Source of the DNA: Acidimicrobiia bacterium
GTDB taxonomy: Bacteria; Actinomycetota; Acidimicrobiia; Acidimicrobiales; SZUA-35
DNA: 20,063 nt
Direction of reading: 5' to 3'
Assembly: GCA_029857855.1 (NCBI GenBank)
Contig: JAOUGG010000003.1
Span: 1-20,063 of the forward strand
Shown here: piece after piece, positions 6,845 to 15,213 of the stretch
How the letters are laid out: the number at the start of each line of letters is the position of its first letter
Position numbering within the stretch: position 1 is the stretch's first letter
Made by a program: the position numbers and the translations under genes
Notes under the pieces: generated by a model
The model's database searches: none
Told to the model about the DNA's origin: nothing
The model's input: only the letters and a program-made list of their open reading frames with translations

Positions 6845-6894
6845 CGTTCTGGCGGCTGTAGACCACCGATACCGCACCCTGCAACCGCCAGTTG
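6845..6894. repeat. 50-bp hairpin repeat, copy 2
   Basis: Second identical copy. The stem arms are 6849-6861 and 6879-6891. It lies 47 bases below the permease stop, so on the permease mRNA the two hairpins sit in the 3' untranslated region, where they could shield the transcript or slow polymerase. The 22-bp spacer between copies is not repeated. Confidence 0.85.
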
Positions 6895-6940
6895 ACGGTT
6901 CGAGGCTGGCCGATCCCAGATCTTGTTCTTGTCTCGGCGT

Positions 6941-9520
6941 TCAGGTGCCGTTGCGGCGACCGCCCGCGGTGCCGATCCAGTCGGCCGGTTTCGGCGCGTC
7001 GGTGGCCGCCGTCGGGTCCAGCTCACGAACGAGTCGCCACGCCTCGTCGGCTCTGGTTCTGGCGTCGACATAGGTCCGCTGGGCCTGGCGAGCCGCCGAC
7101 TCGGCGGCCGCCACGACCTCGGGGTCGAAGGCCCGGGCCGACTGGGCGTCGATGCGGGCCAGCTCGGCGGTGACCACCAGGGTCGCCGCATCCTGGCTGA
7201 GCTGCTCGGCCCGGGCCGACAGCTCGGTCGCCCGATCGTGGGCCGCGGCCACCGCGGCCAGGTCGGTGTCGTCGGGCTGGACATCGAGTTCGAACGGCGT
7301 CGCGGCATGGGCGAACACCGAGACACCGAGTTCGGGGAGCAGGGCTTCGAGCGGTCGATCGCCCGGGCCCAGCGGTTGGCCGTGGCGAACACGAACGGGA
7401 GCGAACACGAGATCGGCGGAACGGTTCAGCCGGTTGAAATCCGACGGCGAGGCAAGGCCCACCACCGTCGCCGACAGCCGAGCCTCGTCGATCAGTGTGG
7501 CCACCCGCTCGCGGTCGACCATGTCGTCGCTTTCGACCAATACTTCGATCACAGCGTCGCTCCAGGACGAGCTTCTGGTGCACATCCAGGCCAGCATCGT
7601 CAACAGTTGACCGGTGTGGTCATCGGACCACCACACGCGGATGCTCCGACCCTTCGAACTCCCGGCGGCGTGGAAGAGGCGGGACCAGCCGGCATCGGGC
7701 GTGTGCACAATGCCGACATTGCAGCTGTGACGGATGGCGGTGTGGATCATCGACCCGTGGTCCACCGCCTTCTCCCGGTCACAGTCGTCCTCGAACCAGC
7801 TGGTCAGAACCATGTTGGCCCGCAGGGATCCGATGCCGTGAGCCTGCAACATCGCACTCACACCACCGTCGAGCGTGTCGGCGGCCAGCACCCGGCCGTA
7901 CACCGTTCCCTCCCGGTCGCTCAGCTCCTTCTGCAGTTCGAGATCGATGCGCCCGGCGATCTTTCGGGCCATGGGGCCCTTCCCGACCACGATGCGGGCC
8001 ACCGTGGTGAAGCCCGCCCCGCCCTCGAGCCACTCCGCCACCTCGCACAACCGCTGGCGGCGGGTCGGGTCGCGGGGGGCGAAGGCGACGGTGCAGGGCC
8101 GCCAGTCGCGCGTCGTGTCGGTCTGCATGCTGAAGTTCGCCAGGTTGATGCGCAGGCTCGAAGCGTGAAAGCCCCGGGTACTGTCGGCCCATCGGGTCTG
8201 TTGCACCGTCCGGGACAGGTACCGGTACAACCCGAACAGGGCGCCGACGGCCACGACACCGGCGAGCGGGTTGATGGCGATGATCGTGCCGAGGCATGCC
8301 GCCGTGCCGGCAAGGCTGAGACGCCAGTCGAAGAATCGGAAACGGGGGCGGAACGAGGTGTTGGCGGCTCGGGCCTCCGAGTACGTGGCGTAGTTGATCA
8401 TGCCGTAGGTGACCAGGAAGAACATCGAGATCACGGGGGCGACGAGGTCCAGGTCACCGAGGCCGACGGTCACCAGTGCGATACCGGCGCTGAGCAGCAC
8501 CCCTCGACGGGGATTGTCGGCTGGTCCGACACCCAGCGCGAACGGTTCGAGCGGTTTGATGAGCCGATCGGCGGCCAGGCGCTGCAGAACCCTCGGAGCG
8601 CCGACGATGGAGGCGACGGCCGACGAGAGCGTGGCGGCCACGACCCCGACATCGACCAGCCACGGCGCGAGGGAGAGGCGGCGCATGATCGCCGTGTCAT
8701 CCCGCAACGCCTCCAGCGGGACGACCATGGCCAGGGTGAGGATCACGATCAGGTAGACCACAGTGGAGACACCGATGGCGCCGAACGTGCCCACACTGAT
8801 CGACCTCGACGGCGTCTTCAGGTCGCCCGACATGGCGACCCCCTGGGTGAACCCGGTGATCGCCGGGAAGAAGATGGCGAATCCCACCCACATCGACACG
8901 CCGTCACCGTCGGAGGGCCGCCAGAAGTTGTCGGCGAGGAGCGACGGCTGCAGGTCGTCGACCACACCGGCCATATAGCCGATGATCGCCACCACCAGGC
9001 ATACCATCACCACGTACTGGAGTTTCGTGGCGATGTCGGCGCCGAGCCAGGCCACCCCCAGCAGGAACACGATCGTCCCGAGCGCGACGAGGCGGGGAAA
9101 GAAGGCGTCGTCGATCGCCACGATGCTGGCCACGGCCTCCCCGAGACCGATGGCGTAGAAGGCGACGGAGATCGACATGGCCACGTAGAGCACGAGCCCG
9201 ATGGCACCACCGAACGCCGGGCCCAGGGTCCGGGAGATCAGGAAGTAGACTCCCCCGCCGCCGACCCGGAGGTTGGTGGCCAGGGCGGCGAGCGAGAACG
9301 TGGTGAGGACCGACACCAGCGTCGAAATCCCCAAGATCACCAGCATCTCGGCCAGACCAACCGAGCCGGTGACGTAGCCGAGCCGCAGGAACAGGACGAG
9401 GCCGAGGATGGTGAGGACGCTCGGGGTGAAGACACCGCCGAACGTGCCCAGCTTCGCGCCGGGCGCGGTCCCCACCGGAGTTGTCGCCCGCCCAGCCGAC
9501 GTCGTCGTGTTGGTTCCCAT
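6941..9520 (-). CDS. SLC12-like (cation-chloride cotransporter type) APC-superfamily permease
   Basis: 859-aa membrane protein from ATG 9520; an in-frame ATG at 9550 would add 10 residues. ATG 9520 has AGGG 6 bases upstream, which is better. The N-terminal ~450 residues form about twelve membrane helices. They start with GGVFTPSVLTILGLVLFLRL and VGGGGVYFLISRTLGP, which match the first helices of eukaryotic Na-K-Cl and K-Cl cotransporters (SLC12), including the GG-Y-FMISR-type turn. The remaining ~400 residues are cytosolic. They comprise a mixed alpha/beta region resembling the SLC12 C-terminal domain (VARIVVGKGPMARK, then LTSWFEDD and WWSDDHTGQL) and an Ala-rich tail with coiled-coil character (about the last 100 residues). 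It may move chloride with cations, or amino acids; the substrate cannot be fixed from sequence. Two hairpin repeats follow its stop. Confidence 0.85.
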   Translation of the reverse strand: MGTNTTTSAGRATTPVGTAPGAKLGTFGGVFTPSVLTILGLVLFLRLGYVTGSVGLAEMLVILGISTLVSVLTTFSLAALATNLRVGGGGVYFLISRTLGPAFGGAIGLVLYVAMSISVAFYAIGLGEAVASIVAIDDAFFPRLVALGTIVFLLGVAWLGADIATKLQYVVMVCLVVAIIGYMAGVVDDLQPSLLADNFWRPSDGDGVSMWVGFAIFFPAITGFTQGVAMSGDLKTPSRSISVGTFGAIGVSTVVYLIVILTLAMVVPLEALRDDTAIMRRLSLAPWLVDVGVVAATLSSAVASIVGAPRVLQRLAADRLIKPLEPFALGVGPADNPRRGVLLSAGIALVTVGLGDLDLVAPVISMFFLVTYGMINYATYSEARAANTSFRPRFRFFDWRLSLAGTAACLGTIIAINPLAGVVAVGALFGLYRYLSRTVQQTRWADSTRGFHASSLRINLANFSMQTDTTRDWRPCTVAFAPRDPTRRQRLCEVAEWLEGGAGFTTVARIVVGKGPMARKIAGRIDLELQKELSDREGTVYGRVLAADTLDGGVSAMLQAHGIGSLRANMVLTSWFEDDCDREKAVDHGSMIHTAIRHSCNVGIVHTPDAGWSRLFHAAGSSKGRSIRVWWSDDHTGQLLTMLAWMCTRSSSWSDAVIEVLVESDDMVDRERVATLIDEARLSATVVGLASPSDFNRLNRSADLVFAPVRVRHGQPLGPGDRPLEALLPELGVSVFAHAATPFELDVQPDDTDLAAVAAAHDRATELSARAEQLSQDAATLVVTAELARIDAQSARAFDPEVVAAAESAARQAQRTYVDARTRADEAWRLVRELDPTAATDAPKPADWIGTAGGRRNGT

Positions 9521-9636
9521 TCGGCGCCCTATTGTCCTCAACCGAGCCATCTACCCAGCAAGCTCGTGTCGGCGAGAAGACTCCAACCCGCAGCGCTCAG
9601 TATTGTCGATCCCCGCCCGAAAAGCCATGGTGGCCT

Positions 9637-9657
9637 ACCGGCCATCCGGCGGCCGGT
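9637..9657 (-). terminator. GC-rich hairpin below the FAD oxidoreductase
   Basis: ACCGGCC (9637-9643) pairs perfectly with GGCCGGT (9651-9657) across a 7-nt loop. It starts 15 bases past the oxidoreductase stop on the minus strand. No U-run follows, so it is only a candidate terminator. Confidence 0.4.
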
Positions 9658-9671
9658 CGACGAGGGTCAGG

Positions 9672-11078
9672 TCAGCGTCCGGCGCCTCGCAGGAGACGTG
9701 ACACCTTGTGGGCCAGTTTCGCCTCCCTGCCGGTCGTGTCCTCCCGCACGTCGGCGGCGCCGAGAAGGATGCGGCTCGAACGCACCCCAAGCCACCGCAG
9801 GGGCTCCGGTTCCCAGCGCCGAGCGGTTGCCCCGACCCAGGGCAGGCTCGTCCGCTCGGTGTCGTGACCGAGAATGAGTTCGGCCATGGTCCGCCCGGCC
9901 ATGTTCGAAGCGGCTACCCCCTCGCCGACGTAGCCGCCGAGCACGCCGAGCCCGTCGGCCCGGTCGAAGGTCAGGCCGGGAATCCAGTTGCGAGGGATGC
10001 CAAGCACCCCACCCCAACGGTGGGTGAAGCCGATGCCCTCCAGCGCCGGAAGCAGATCGACGAGCGTCTCCGCAATCAACTCGTGCGACGGCTGGTGCAG
10101 CTCGGCCTGCCGGCTGATCCGGGAGCCGAACAGATACGGCACGCCGCGGCCGCCGAAGGCGATCCGGTCATCCGCGGTTCGCTGACCGTAGATGACCATG
10201 AACCGGTCGTCGGCAAAGGTCGGTCGATGGTCGAGCCGGACGGCGGCCAGCTGCTCCGGCGTCAAAGGCTCGGTGGCGACCATCAGCGAGTACACCGGAA
10301 GGACATCACGCCGATGGCCTTTCAGGTCCCTGGTGTAGGCCTCGGTGGCCCGCACGACGATCTCGGCCCGGACATCACCCTGGTCGGTGACCACCCGACC
10401 CGACTCGAAGCCGGTCACCGCCGTCTCCTCCACGATCCGAACCCCGGCCCGTTCCACCACCTCGGCCAGACCCCGCACGAGGCGGGCCGGGTCGAGTGCG
10501 GCCGACGGAGCGAAGAAGATGCCGGACTGAACGCGGCTGGCTCCGATGTGTTCGGTCGCCTCGTCGGCGGTCAACAGGCGGATCTCCTCGTCGGTGAAGC
10601 CCCAGGAACGGTGATGGGCGATCTCGTCGCGCTGGCGCATGGCCTGAGGCCGGTTGCGGGCGACGCGGATGGTGCCGCCCTTGGCGTAATGGCAGTCGAC
10701 CGCCTCGGTCTCGGAGAACCGCCCGATCTCGTCGACGGCATCGAATGCGGCCCGGGCCAGCCGCATGGCCTCCGCCTGGGTGGAACGGCGGGCGTACCAT
10801 TCGAGCGGACCGGCCAGCTCGCCGACGGCCCAGCCTCCGTTGCGGCCCGACGCCCCGAACCCGCAGAACTGCCGCTCGATCACGGTGATGCGCATGGAGG
10901 GGTCGGCGCGGACGAGGTAGTAGGCGGTCCACAGTCCGCTGAACCCCCCGCCGATGATGGCGACGTCGGCGTCGGCGGCCTCGGGCCGGGCGTCGAGACC
11001 GGGGCGCCGCCCGATGGGAGGATCGAGCCGATCGAGCCAAAGCGCCTTGGTCACCGTTTCGGAAAGATCCATCGACAT
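9672..11078 (-). CDS. FAD-dependent oxidoreductase of the DAO family, PuuB-like amine oxidase
   Basis: 468-aa DAO-fold flavoenzyme. The FAD-binding Rossmann motif VAIIGGGFSGLWTAYYL is at about 39-55, preceded by a ~35-residue N-terminal arm. Next come the second dinucleotide strand (ITVIERQFCGFGASG, 64-78) and GASGRNGGW (75-83), the pattern of gamma-glutamylputrescine oxidase (PuuB) and related N-substituted-amine oxidases. Near the C-terminus, RWGGVLGIPRNWIPG and GLGVLGGYVGEGVAASNMAG complete the FAD site. It probably oxidises a secondary or primary amine to aldehyde plus H2O2. It diverges from an operon with a polyamine-type importer, a GNAT and a C45 amidase, supporting an amine substrate. 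ATG 11078 has no ribosome site. A TAGATT box (11079-11084) lies 6 bases before the in-frame ATG at 11072, so a leaderless start there is possible. Confidence 0.88.
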   Translation of the reverse strand: MSMDLSETVTKALWLDRLDPPIGRRPGLDARPEAADADVAIIGGGFSGLWTAYYLVRADPSMRITVIERQFCGFGASGRNGGWAVGELAGPLEWYARRSTQAEAMRLARAAFDAVDEIGRFSETEAVDCHYAKGGTIRVARNRPQAMRQRDEIAHHRSWGFTDEEIRLLTADEATEHIGASRVQSGIFFAPSAALDPARLVRGLAEVVERAGVRIVEETAVTGFESGRVVTDQGDVRAEIVVRATEAYTRDLKGHRRDVLPVYSLMVATEPLTPEQLAAVRLDHRPTFADDRFMVIYGQRTADDRIAFGGRGVPYLFGSRISRQAELHQPSHELIAETLVDLLPALEGIGFTHRWGGVLGIPRNWIPGLTFDRADGLGVLGGYVGEGVAASNMAGRTMAELILGHDTERTSLPWVGATARRWEPEPLRWLGVRSSRILLGAADVREDTTGREAKLAHKVSRLLRGAGR

Positions 11079-11198
11079 AATCTATTCGTTGGGCTCATGG
11101 TTGGCTGCCCCGAACTCGGGATCGCCCGGTCTTCGGTCCCAGCCGGTTACGGCGTAAGCTGTGTGGATCCGTTTGGCCCCTACAGGAAGTGGGGAACT
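11079..11198. promoter_or_regulatory. Divergent promoter region between amine oxidase and C45-pot operon
   Basis: On plus, TTCGGT (11132-11137) and TAAGCT (11155-11160) are separated by 17 bp and fit -35/-10 boxes. The predicted mRNA start is about 30 bases before GTG 11199. The near-palindrome TTACGGCGTAA (11147-11157) overlaps that -10 box and could be an operator. On minus, TAGATT (complement of 11079-11084) is a -10 candidate for the oxidase. Confidence 0.45.
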
Positions 11199-12314
11199 GT
11201 GAAGCGTCCACCTATTCGAGTTGTCGATCTTTCCGGGTCTCCGAGCGAGTTGGGCCGTCGACACGGGCTCGCTCACGCCGAGGAGATCCGGGCCTACACC
11301 TCCGACCGGGTGGCGCTCGTCGCCGGTGGCCGCTGGATCGACGGCCCGATCCCGACGGCGGATGTCCTCGACATCGCCGAGTCGATGCTCGGAGCCCACG
11401 AGGAGTTCCATCCAGGGCTGCACGCCGAGATGATGGCGATGGCCGATGCCGTCGGCATCACCGCGGCCGAGGCGATCGTCGTTGGCGGATTCACCGATTT
11501 CGTCGACACCGTCCGGGCCGTGGTCGGAGGCGATCATCCGGCCACGGTGATCGAGGACGACTGCACCGCCGTCATCGTCCCCGACAGCAGGGGCGACGAA
11601 GCCGACGACGGCCGCAACGGTTACTACGGTCAGACCTGGGACATGCACGACACCGCCACCGAGTTCGTGGTCCTCCTGCGGCTCACGCCGAGCGACGCCC
11701 CGGCCGCACTGGTCTTCACCACGACCGGCTGTCTCGGTCAGATCGGTATGAACGAACTGGGTGTCTGCGTCGGGATCAACAACCTGATCTGCACCGACGG
11801 GACCCGTGGGGTGACCTGGCCCAGCGTCGTGCGGGCCATGCTCGAACGGGAGTCGGCCGACGACGCACTCAACGTCCTCCTGGCTGCCGACCTGGCCGGC
11901 GCCCACAACTACCTGATCCTCGATTCCGACGGTGTCGGCTACAACGTCGAGGCGATGCCGACCGCACGAGTCGTCACCAAACTCGACGCCGACCCCCTGA
12001 TACACACCAACCACGTCCTCCACGACGAGGCACGAGCGGTCGAGGGCAAACGGGACCACGCGCTCATGGCCAGCTCGGCCGCCCGTCTGGCCCGGGCGAC
12101 CGAACTCCTGGCCGACGGTCCAATCGACGCCGAGCGGCTGTTCGAGCTGACCCGCGACCCCGAGTCCATCTGCCAGGTTCCGTTCGACCCCTACCGCATC
12201 GAATCGTCGGGGGCGGCCGTGATGCGGCCGGCCTCGGGCGACTTCTGGGCCTGCTGGGGACCGCCGTCGGACAACGAGTACCAGCACATCGCCATGCCGA
12301 CGACCGGCCGGTGA
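11199..12314 (+). CDS. C45-family autoproteolytic acyltransferase/amidohydrolase
   Basis: 371-aa N-terminal-nucleophile-type hydrolase of peptidase family C45, the family of fungal isopenicillin N acyltransferase and insect Tan. The hallmark DDCTAVIV is at 120-127, giving Cys122 as predicted nucleophile after self-cleavage. GYYGQTWDMH (141-150) and FTTTGCLGQIGMNELGVCVGINNL, which follows, are core strands of the family. Before Cys122 lies a ~120-residue helical propeptide-like part (SELGRRHGLAHAEEI). No signal peptide is present, so it is probably cytosolic. GTG 11199 has GGGGA just upstream and a good family N-terminus; the same frame stays open much further up, but that part is antisense to the oxidase. 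It is the first gene of the operon, 7 bp before the GNAT. It likely hydrolyses or transfers an acyl group on an amine; the substrate is inferred only from context. Confidence 0.88.
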   Translation: MKRPPIRVVDLSGSPSELGRRHGLAHAEEIRAYTSDRVALVAGGRWIDGPIPTADVLDIAESMLGAHEEFHPGLHAEMMAMADAVGITAAEAIVVGGFTDFVDTVRAVVGGDHPATVIEDDCTAVIVPDSRGDEADDGRNGYYGQTWDMHDTATEFVVLLRLTPSDAPAALVFTTTGCLGQIGMNELGVCVGINNLICTDGTRGVTWPSVVRAMLERESADDALNVLLAADLAGAHNYLILDSDGVGYNVEAMPTARVVTKLDADPLIHTNHVLHDEARAVEGKRDHALMASSAARLARATELLADGPIDAERLFELTRDPESICQVPFDPYRIESSGAAVMRPASGDFWACWGPPSDNEYQHIAMPTTGR

Positions 12315-12321
12315 GCACACG

Positions 12322-13101
12322 ATGACCGATCCAACCGACAACCCGGCGCTGCTCACCGACCCCGAGCTTCTCGCCGACCTCACCGTCGACGGCGAACCGG
12401 TGGTCGCCATCGGCGCCCGCAGCCGCCTGCATTACGCCAACATCGTGCCCCGCTGGGCCGAGGACCTGGAGGCCCTCGAGCTGGCGTCGTACCCCACGGC
12501 CGACCCGGAAGACCTGTACAACCGGGTCGAGCTGCGGGCCCTGGCCACCGATTTCGGCATCGGCTGTTTCGCCGGCTTCGATACCGAACCGGCGGATCCC
12601 GCCGAATCCGACGATGCCGCCATTGCGGTCGACGCCGGCCCGAAGCTGGTGTCGATGGGTCTCGGCCTCCGAACCGATTTCGACTTCGACAGCCCCCAGC
12701 ACACGATCCACGACATCATGGGACACACGCCCGACGACAGCGGCGACGACCCCGACGGCCGCTGGTACTACGGGACCGGTATCTCCACCCGGATCGAGTA
12801 CCGTCGCCGCGGCATCGGCCGGGAGGTCTACGCACTCCGCAAGCAGGTCTGCCGTGACCTCGGCCTCCTCGGTATCGTCGCCGGTGGTGTGATGCCTGGC
12901 TACGCCGGCCATATCGACACGATGACCGCCGATGAGTACATTGATGCGGTACGGCGCGGCGACCTGTACGACCCGACTCTGAGTTTCCAGTCCGCGAACG
13001 GATTCGAACTGGGACCGGCGTTGGAGAACTACATAACCGATCCGGCCGTCAACAACTATGCAGCACTGATCGTCTGGCACAATCCGGCGGCGACAACCTG
13101 A
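12322..13101 (+). CDS. GNAT-family N-acetyltransferase
   Basis: 259-aa acetyl-CoA-dependent transferase. The acetyl-CoA loop is in STRIEYRRRGIGREVYALRK (155-174), with the R-x-x-G-I-G-R signature. The C-terminal part (GVMPGYAGHIDTMTADEY, 189-206, then FQSANGFEL, 222-230) resembles, from memory, the GNAT half of bifunctional GNAT/carbon-nitrogen-hydrolase proteins. Here the hydrolase half is absent and a C45 amidase lies next door. The N-terminal ~40 residues precede the GNAT fold and are unassigned. ATG 12322 comes 7 bp after the C45 stop and lacks a clear ribosome site, so translation may be coupled. The substrate is probably an amine carried by the downstream importer, which is inference. 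The potA start follows 47 bp later. Confidence 0.85.
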   Translation: MTDPTDNPALLTDPELLADLTVDGEPVVAIGARSRLHYANIVPRWAEDLEALELASYPTADPEDLYNRVELRALATDFGIGCFAGFDTEPADPAESDDAAIAVDAGPKLVSMGLGLRTDFDFDSPQHTIHDIMGHTPDDSGDDPDGRWYYGTGISTRIEYRRRGIGREVYALRKQVCRDLGLLGIVAGGVMPGYAGHIDTMTADEYIDAVRRGDLYDPTLSFQSANGFELGPALENYITDPAVNNYAALIVWHNPAATT

Positions 13102-13103
13102 GA

Positions 13104-13126
13104 ATTCCGTACCGTCCTGGCGGAAT
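13104..13126 (+). other. Weak intercistronic hairpin before potA
   Basis: ATTCCG (13104-13109) can pair with CGGAAT (13121-13126) over an 11-nt loop. It is only 6 bp long and may be chance. Confidence 0.25.
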
Positions 13127-13148
13127 CGAAAGACATGGGGAGACACCG

Positions 13149-14276
13149 ATGACAGAGGCCGGCGTGGCTCACGTCGACGTCGAGGAAGTGGCGACCACGG
13201 TCGACGCCGTGGCGATTCGAGGCGTGACCAAACGCTTCGGCAGCGGCGACGGCGAAGTGGTGGCCGTCGACGACATCGACCTGTCGATCGCGGATGGCGA
13301 GTTCTTCGCCATGCTCGGCCCATCGGGCTGCGGCAAGACCACGACACTGCGCATGATCGCCGGTCTGGAGTTCCCCACGTCGGGGAGCCTGAAGATCTTC
13401 GGCGACGAGGTCGGCACGTTGCCACCGAACAAGCGACCTGTGAACACGGTGTTCCAGAACTACGCCCTGTTCCCCCACATGACCGTCCTCGACAACGTCA
13501 GCTTCGGGTTGCGTATGCAGGGCGTCGACAAGGCCACCGCTTCGGGCAGGGCGAGCGAGCTGATCGACCTCGTTCAGCTCAGCGGCATGGAGAAGCGGAA
13601 GCCGTCACAGCTGTCGGGCGGCCAGCAGCAGCGGGTGGCGCTGGCCCGAGCGCTGGTCAACCGGCCGAAGGTGCTGCTGCTCGACGAACCGCTCGGCGCC
13701 CTCGACCTCAAACTCCGTCAGGAGATGCAACTCGAACTGAAGAGCCTGCAACGGGATCTCGGCGTCAGTTTCGTGTTCGTCACCCACGACCAGGAGGAGG
13801 CACTCACGATGAGCGATCGGATCGCCGTGATGCACGACGGGCGGCTGCTCCAGGTCGGCTCGGCGGAAGAGCTCTACGAGCGGCCCGCCAACCGATTCGT
13901 GGCCGACTTCATCGGCCAGACCAACCTCATCGAGGCCACCGTCGCCGACGGCGACATGATCGTGCTCGGCAACGGCTCGAAGGTCCTGGCCCCCTCCGAC
14001 TACGCCGCCGGCACCCCGGTGGCGATGTCGCTGCGCCCGGAGGCGATCTCCATCGGCACCCGGGGCTCGGTTCCGGCCGAGCACCAGGCCGACAGCCTCG
14101 ACGGTGTCGTCTCGACCGCCGTCTACCTCGGCCACGCGCTCGACTACCACGTCAGCGTCGACTGGATCGACCTCGAGGTCCGGGCGCCGGCCGTCGGATC
14201 CCGCGGTCGGTTCCAGCCCGGCGACGAGGTGTCGGTTTGGTGGGACCGGTCATCGAACTGGGTGGTGGCCGACTAA
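13149..14276 (+). CDS. potA: Polyamine-type ABC importer, ATP-binding subunit PotA
   Basis: 375-aa ATPase of the spermidine/putrescine (PotA) class. Visible motifs: Walker A GPSGCGKTT (57-65); Q-loop in VFQNYALFPHMTV (101-113); ABC signature LSGGQQQR (155-162); Walker B VLLLDEPLGALD (175-186); and a switch His in FVTHDQEEAL. After about residue 255 comes a TOBE-type domain (PEAISIG and onwards) for regulatory or substrate-linked control. A 20-residue acidic arm precedes the nucleotide domain. ATG 13149 has GGAG six bases upstream, a strong site. Its stop TAA is directly followed by the potB ATG, so the two are translationally coupled. It works on the inner face of the membrane with PotB and PotC. 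Confidence 0.95.
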   Translation: MTEAGVAHVDVEEVATTVDAVAIRGVTKRFGSGDGEVVAVDDIDLSIADGEFFAMLGPSGCGKTTTLRMIAGLEFPTSGSLKIFGDEVGTLPPNKRPVNTVFQNYALFPHMTVLDNVSFGLRMQGVDKATASGRASELIDLVQLSGMEKRKPSQLSGGQQQRVALARALVNRPKVLLLDEPLGALDLKLRQEMQLELKSLQRDLGVSFVFVTHDQEEALTMSDRIAVMHDGRLLQVGSAEELYERPANRFVADFIGQTNLIEATVADGDMIVLGNGSKVLAPSDYAAGTPVAMSLRPEAISIGTRGSVPAEHQADSLDGVVSTAVYLGHALDYHVSVDWIDLEVRAPAVGSRGRFQPGDEVSVWWDRSSNWVVAD

Positions 14277-15200
14277 ATGGCAGCCGTCTTCGAACGAGAC
14301 GAGATCGACGTCGAACCGTTCATCCACGGTGAGGAGGCCACCCCGGAGTTCGAGGCGGCGAACATCGCCCAGGATCGACGACGGGGCCTGCTCATCGCGC
14401 TGCCCGCCTACCTCTACCTCCTCGTCTTCTTCGCCATCCCGCTGCTGACGGTGGTGGTCTACTCGTTCGCCACTCGCGACCGGTTCGGCGGGGCCGACTT
14501 GACCAGCTTCAACCTCGACTCCTACGTGGAGCTGAACGACCAACTGATCCGCACGATCATCCTGCGCTCCGCCGGTCTGGCCATCCTCACGACCCTCATC
14601 TGCCTGGTCGTCTCCTACCCGTTCGCCTACTACATGGCCACTCGGTCCGAGACGGCCCGCAACGTCATGCTGGTTTTCGTGATGATTCCGTTCTGGACCA
14701 ACTTCTTGGTCCGCAACTACGCCTGGTACGTGATCCTCGGCACCGACGGGCCGCTGAGTCGGGTGGCGGAGTTCCTCGGGTTCGGACCGACCCGGGTGCT
14801 GTTCACCCAGTCGGCCGTGGTACTGGGCCTCGTCTACGGGTTCCTGCCGTTCATGATCCTCCCGCTGTACGCCTCGATCGAACGCATCGACGGCAGGCTC
14901 ATCGAGGCCAGTCGGGATCTCTACGCCAACGGGCTCCAATCGTTTCGCCACGTGCTGTGGCCGCTGTCGCTACCGGGTGTCATCGCCGGCTCGATCCTCG
15001 TGTTCATCCCCTCGCTCGGCGCCTACGTCACGCCGCAGATCCTAGGCGGCACCGGAACCAGCATGCTCGGCTCCTACATCGTCACGCAGTTCCTGACCGC
15101 CAGGAACCTGCCCTTCGGGGCGGCGATGTCGACGGTGCTCATGGTCTTCATGCTCGCCGCCACCATCATCTACTTCCGCAAGGGAGGTCGCACGCTGTGA
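14277..15200 (+). CDS. potB: Polyamine-type ABC importer permease PotB
   Basis: 307-aa inner-membrane permease with about six helices, the first at roughly 38-62 (LLIALPAYLYLLVFFAIPLL). The EAA loop that docks on PotA is EASRDLYANGLQSFRHVLWP (210-229), and a PotB-like SLGAYVTPQILGGTG (246-260) follows. A 35-residue acidic cytosolic N-terminus precedes the first helix and is longer than in E. coli PotB. The ATG directly abuts the potA stop. The potC GTG follows 13 bp after its stop. It forms the heterodimeric channel with PotC. Confidence 0.95.
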   Translation: MAAVFERDEIDVEPFIHGEEATPEFEAANIAQDRRRGLLIALPAYLYLLVFFAIPLLTVVVYSFATRDRFGGADLTSFNLDSYVELNDQLIRTIILRSAGLAILTTLICLVVSYPFAYYMATRSETARNVMLVFVMIPFWTNFLVRNYAWYVILGTDGPLSRVAEFLGFGPTRVLFTQSAVVLGLVYGFLPFMILPLYASIERIDGRLIEASRDLYANGLQSFRHVLWPLSLPGVIAGSILVFIPSLGAYVTPQILGGTGTSMLGSYIVTQFLTARNLPFGAAMSTVLMVFMLAATIIYFRKGGRTL

Positions 15201-15213
15201 TCGGACGTCAGTC

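Larger units (their letters stand above)
6152..6940. other. Gene-poor stretch with a doubtful ORF and hairpin repeats
   Basis: This 789-bp stretch between the hydrolase and the permease holds no convincing intact gene. It contains the doubtful ORF at 6206-6571, a perfect 12-bp palindrome GTTGGCGCCAAC at 6704-6715 whose arm GCGCCAAC recurs at 6752-6759, and two 50-bp repeats at 6773-6894. Codon and base patterns are less G/C-biased than in flanking genes. Confidence 0.6.

Noticed and set aside
6612..6884. Minus-strand open frame with repeated peptide LQGAVSVVYSRQN
   Set aside because: The peptide repeat is only the translation of the 50-bp hairpin repeats; no other coding sign.
6773..6894. 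CRISPR-like repeat pair
   Set aside because: Only two units, a 22-bp spacer, 50-bp repeat and no cas genes; REP-like hairpins explain it better.
6923..9877. 984-codon plus-strand open frame
   Set aside because: Mirror of the SLC12-like permease; Gly/His/Arg/Asp-rich low-complexity translation with no membrane helices or motifs.
9708..11198. Long in-frame 5' extension of the C45 gene
   Set aside because: Antisense to the amine oxidase and not protein-like; the C45 family N-terminus and a ribosome site fit GTG 11199.
11082..12410. 442-codon minus-strand open frame
   Set aside because: Antisense to the C45 hydrolase, which has clear catalytic motifs.
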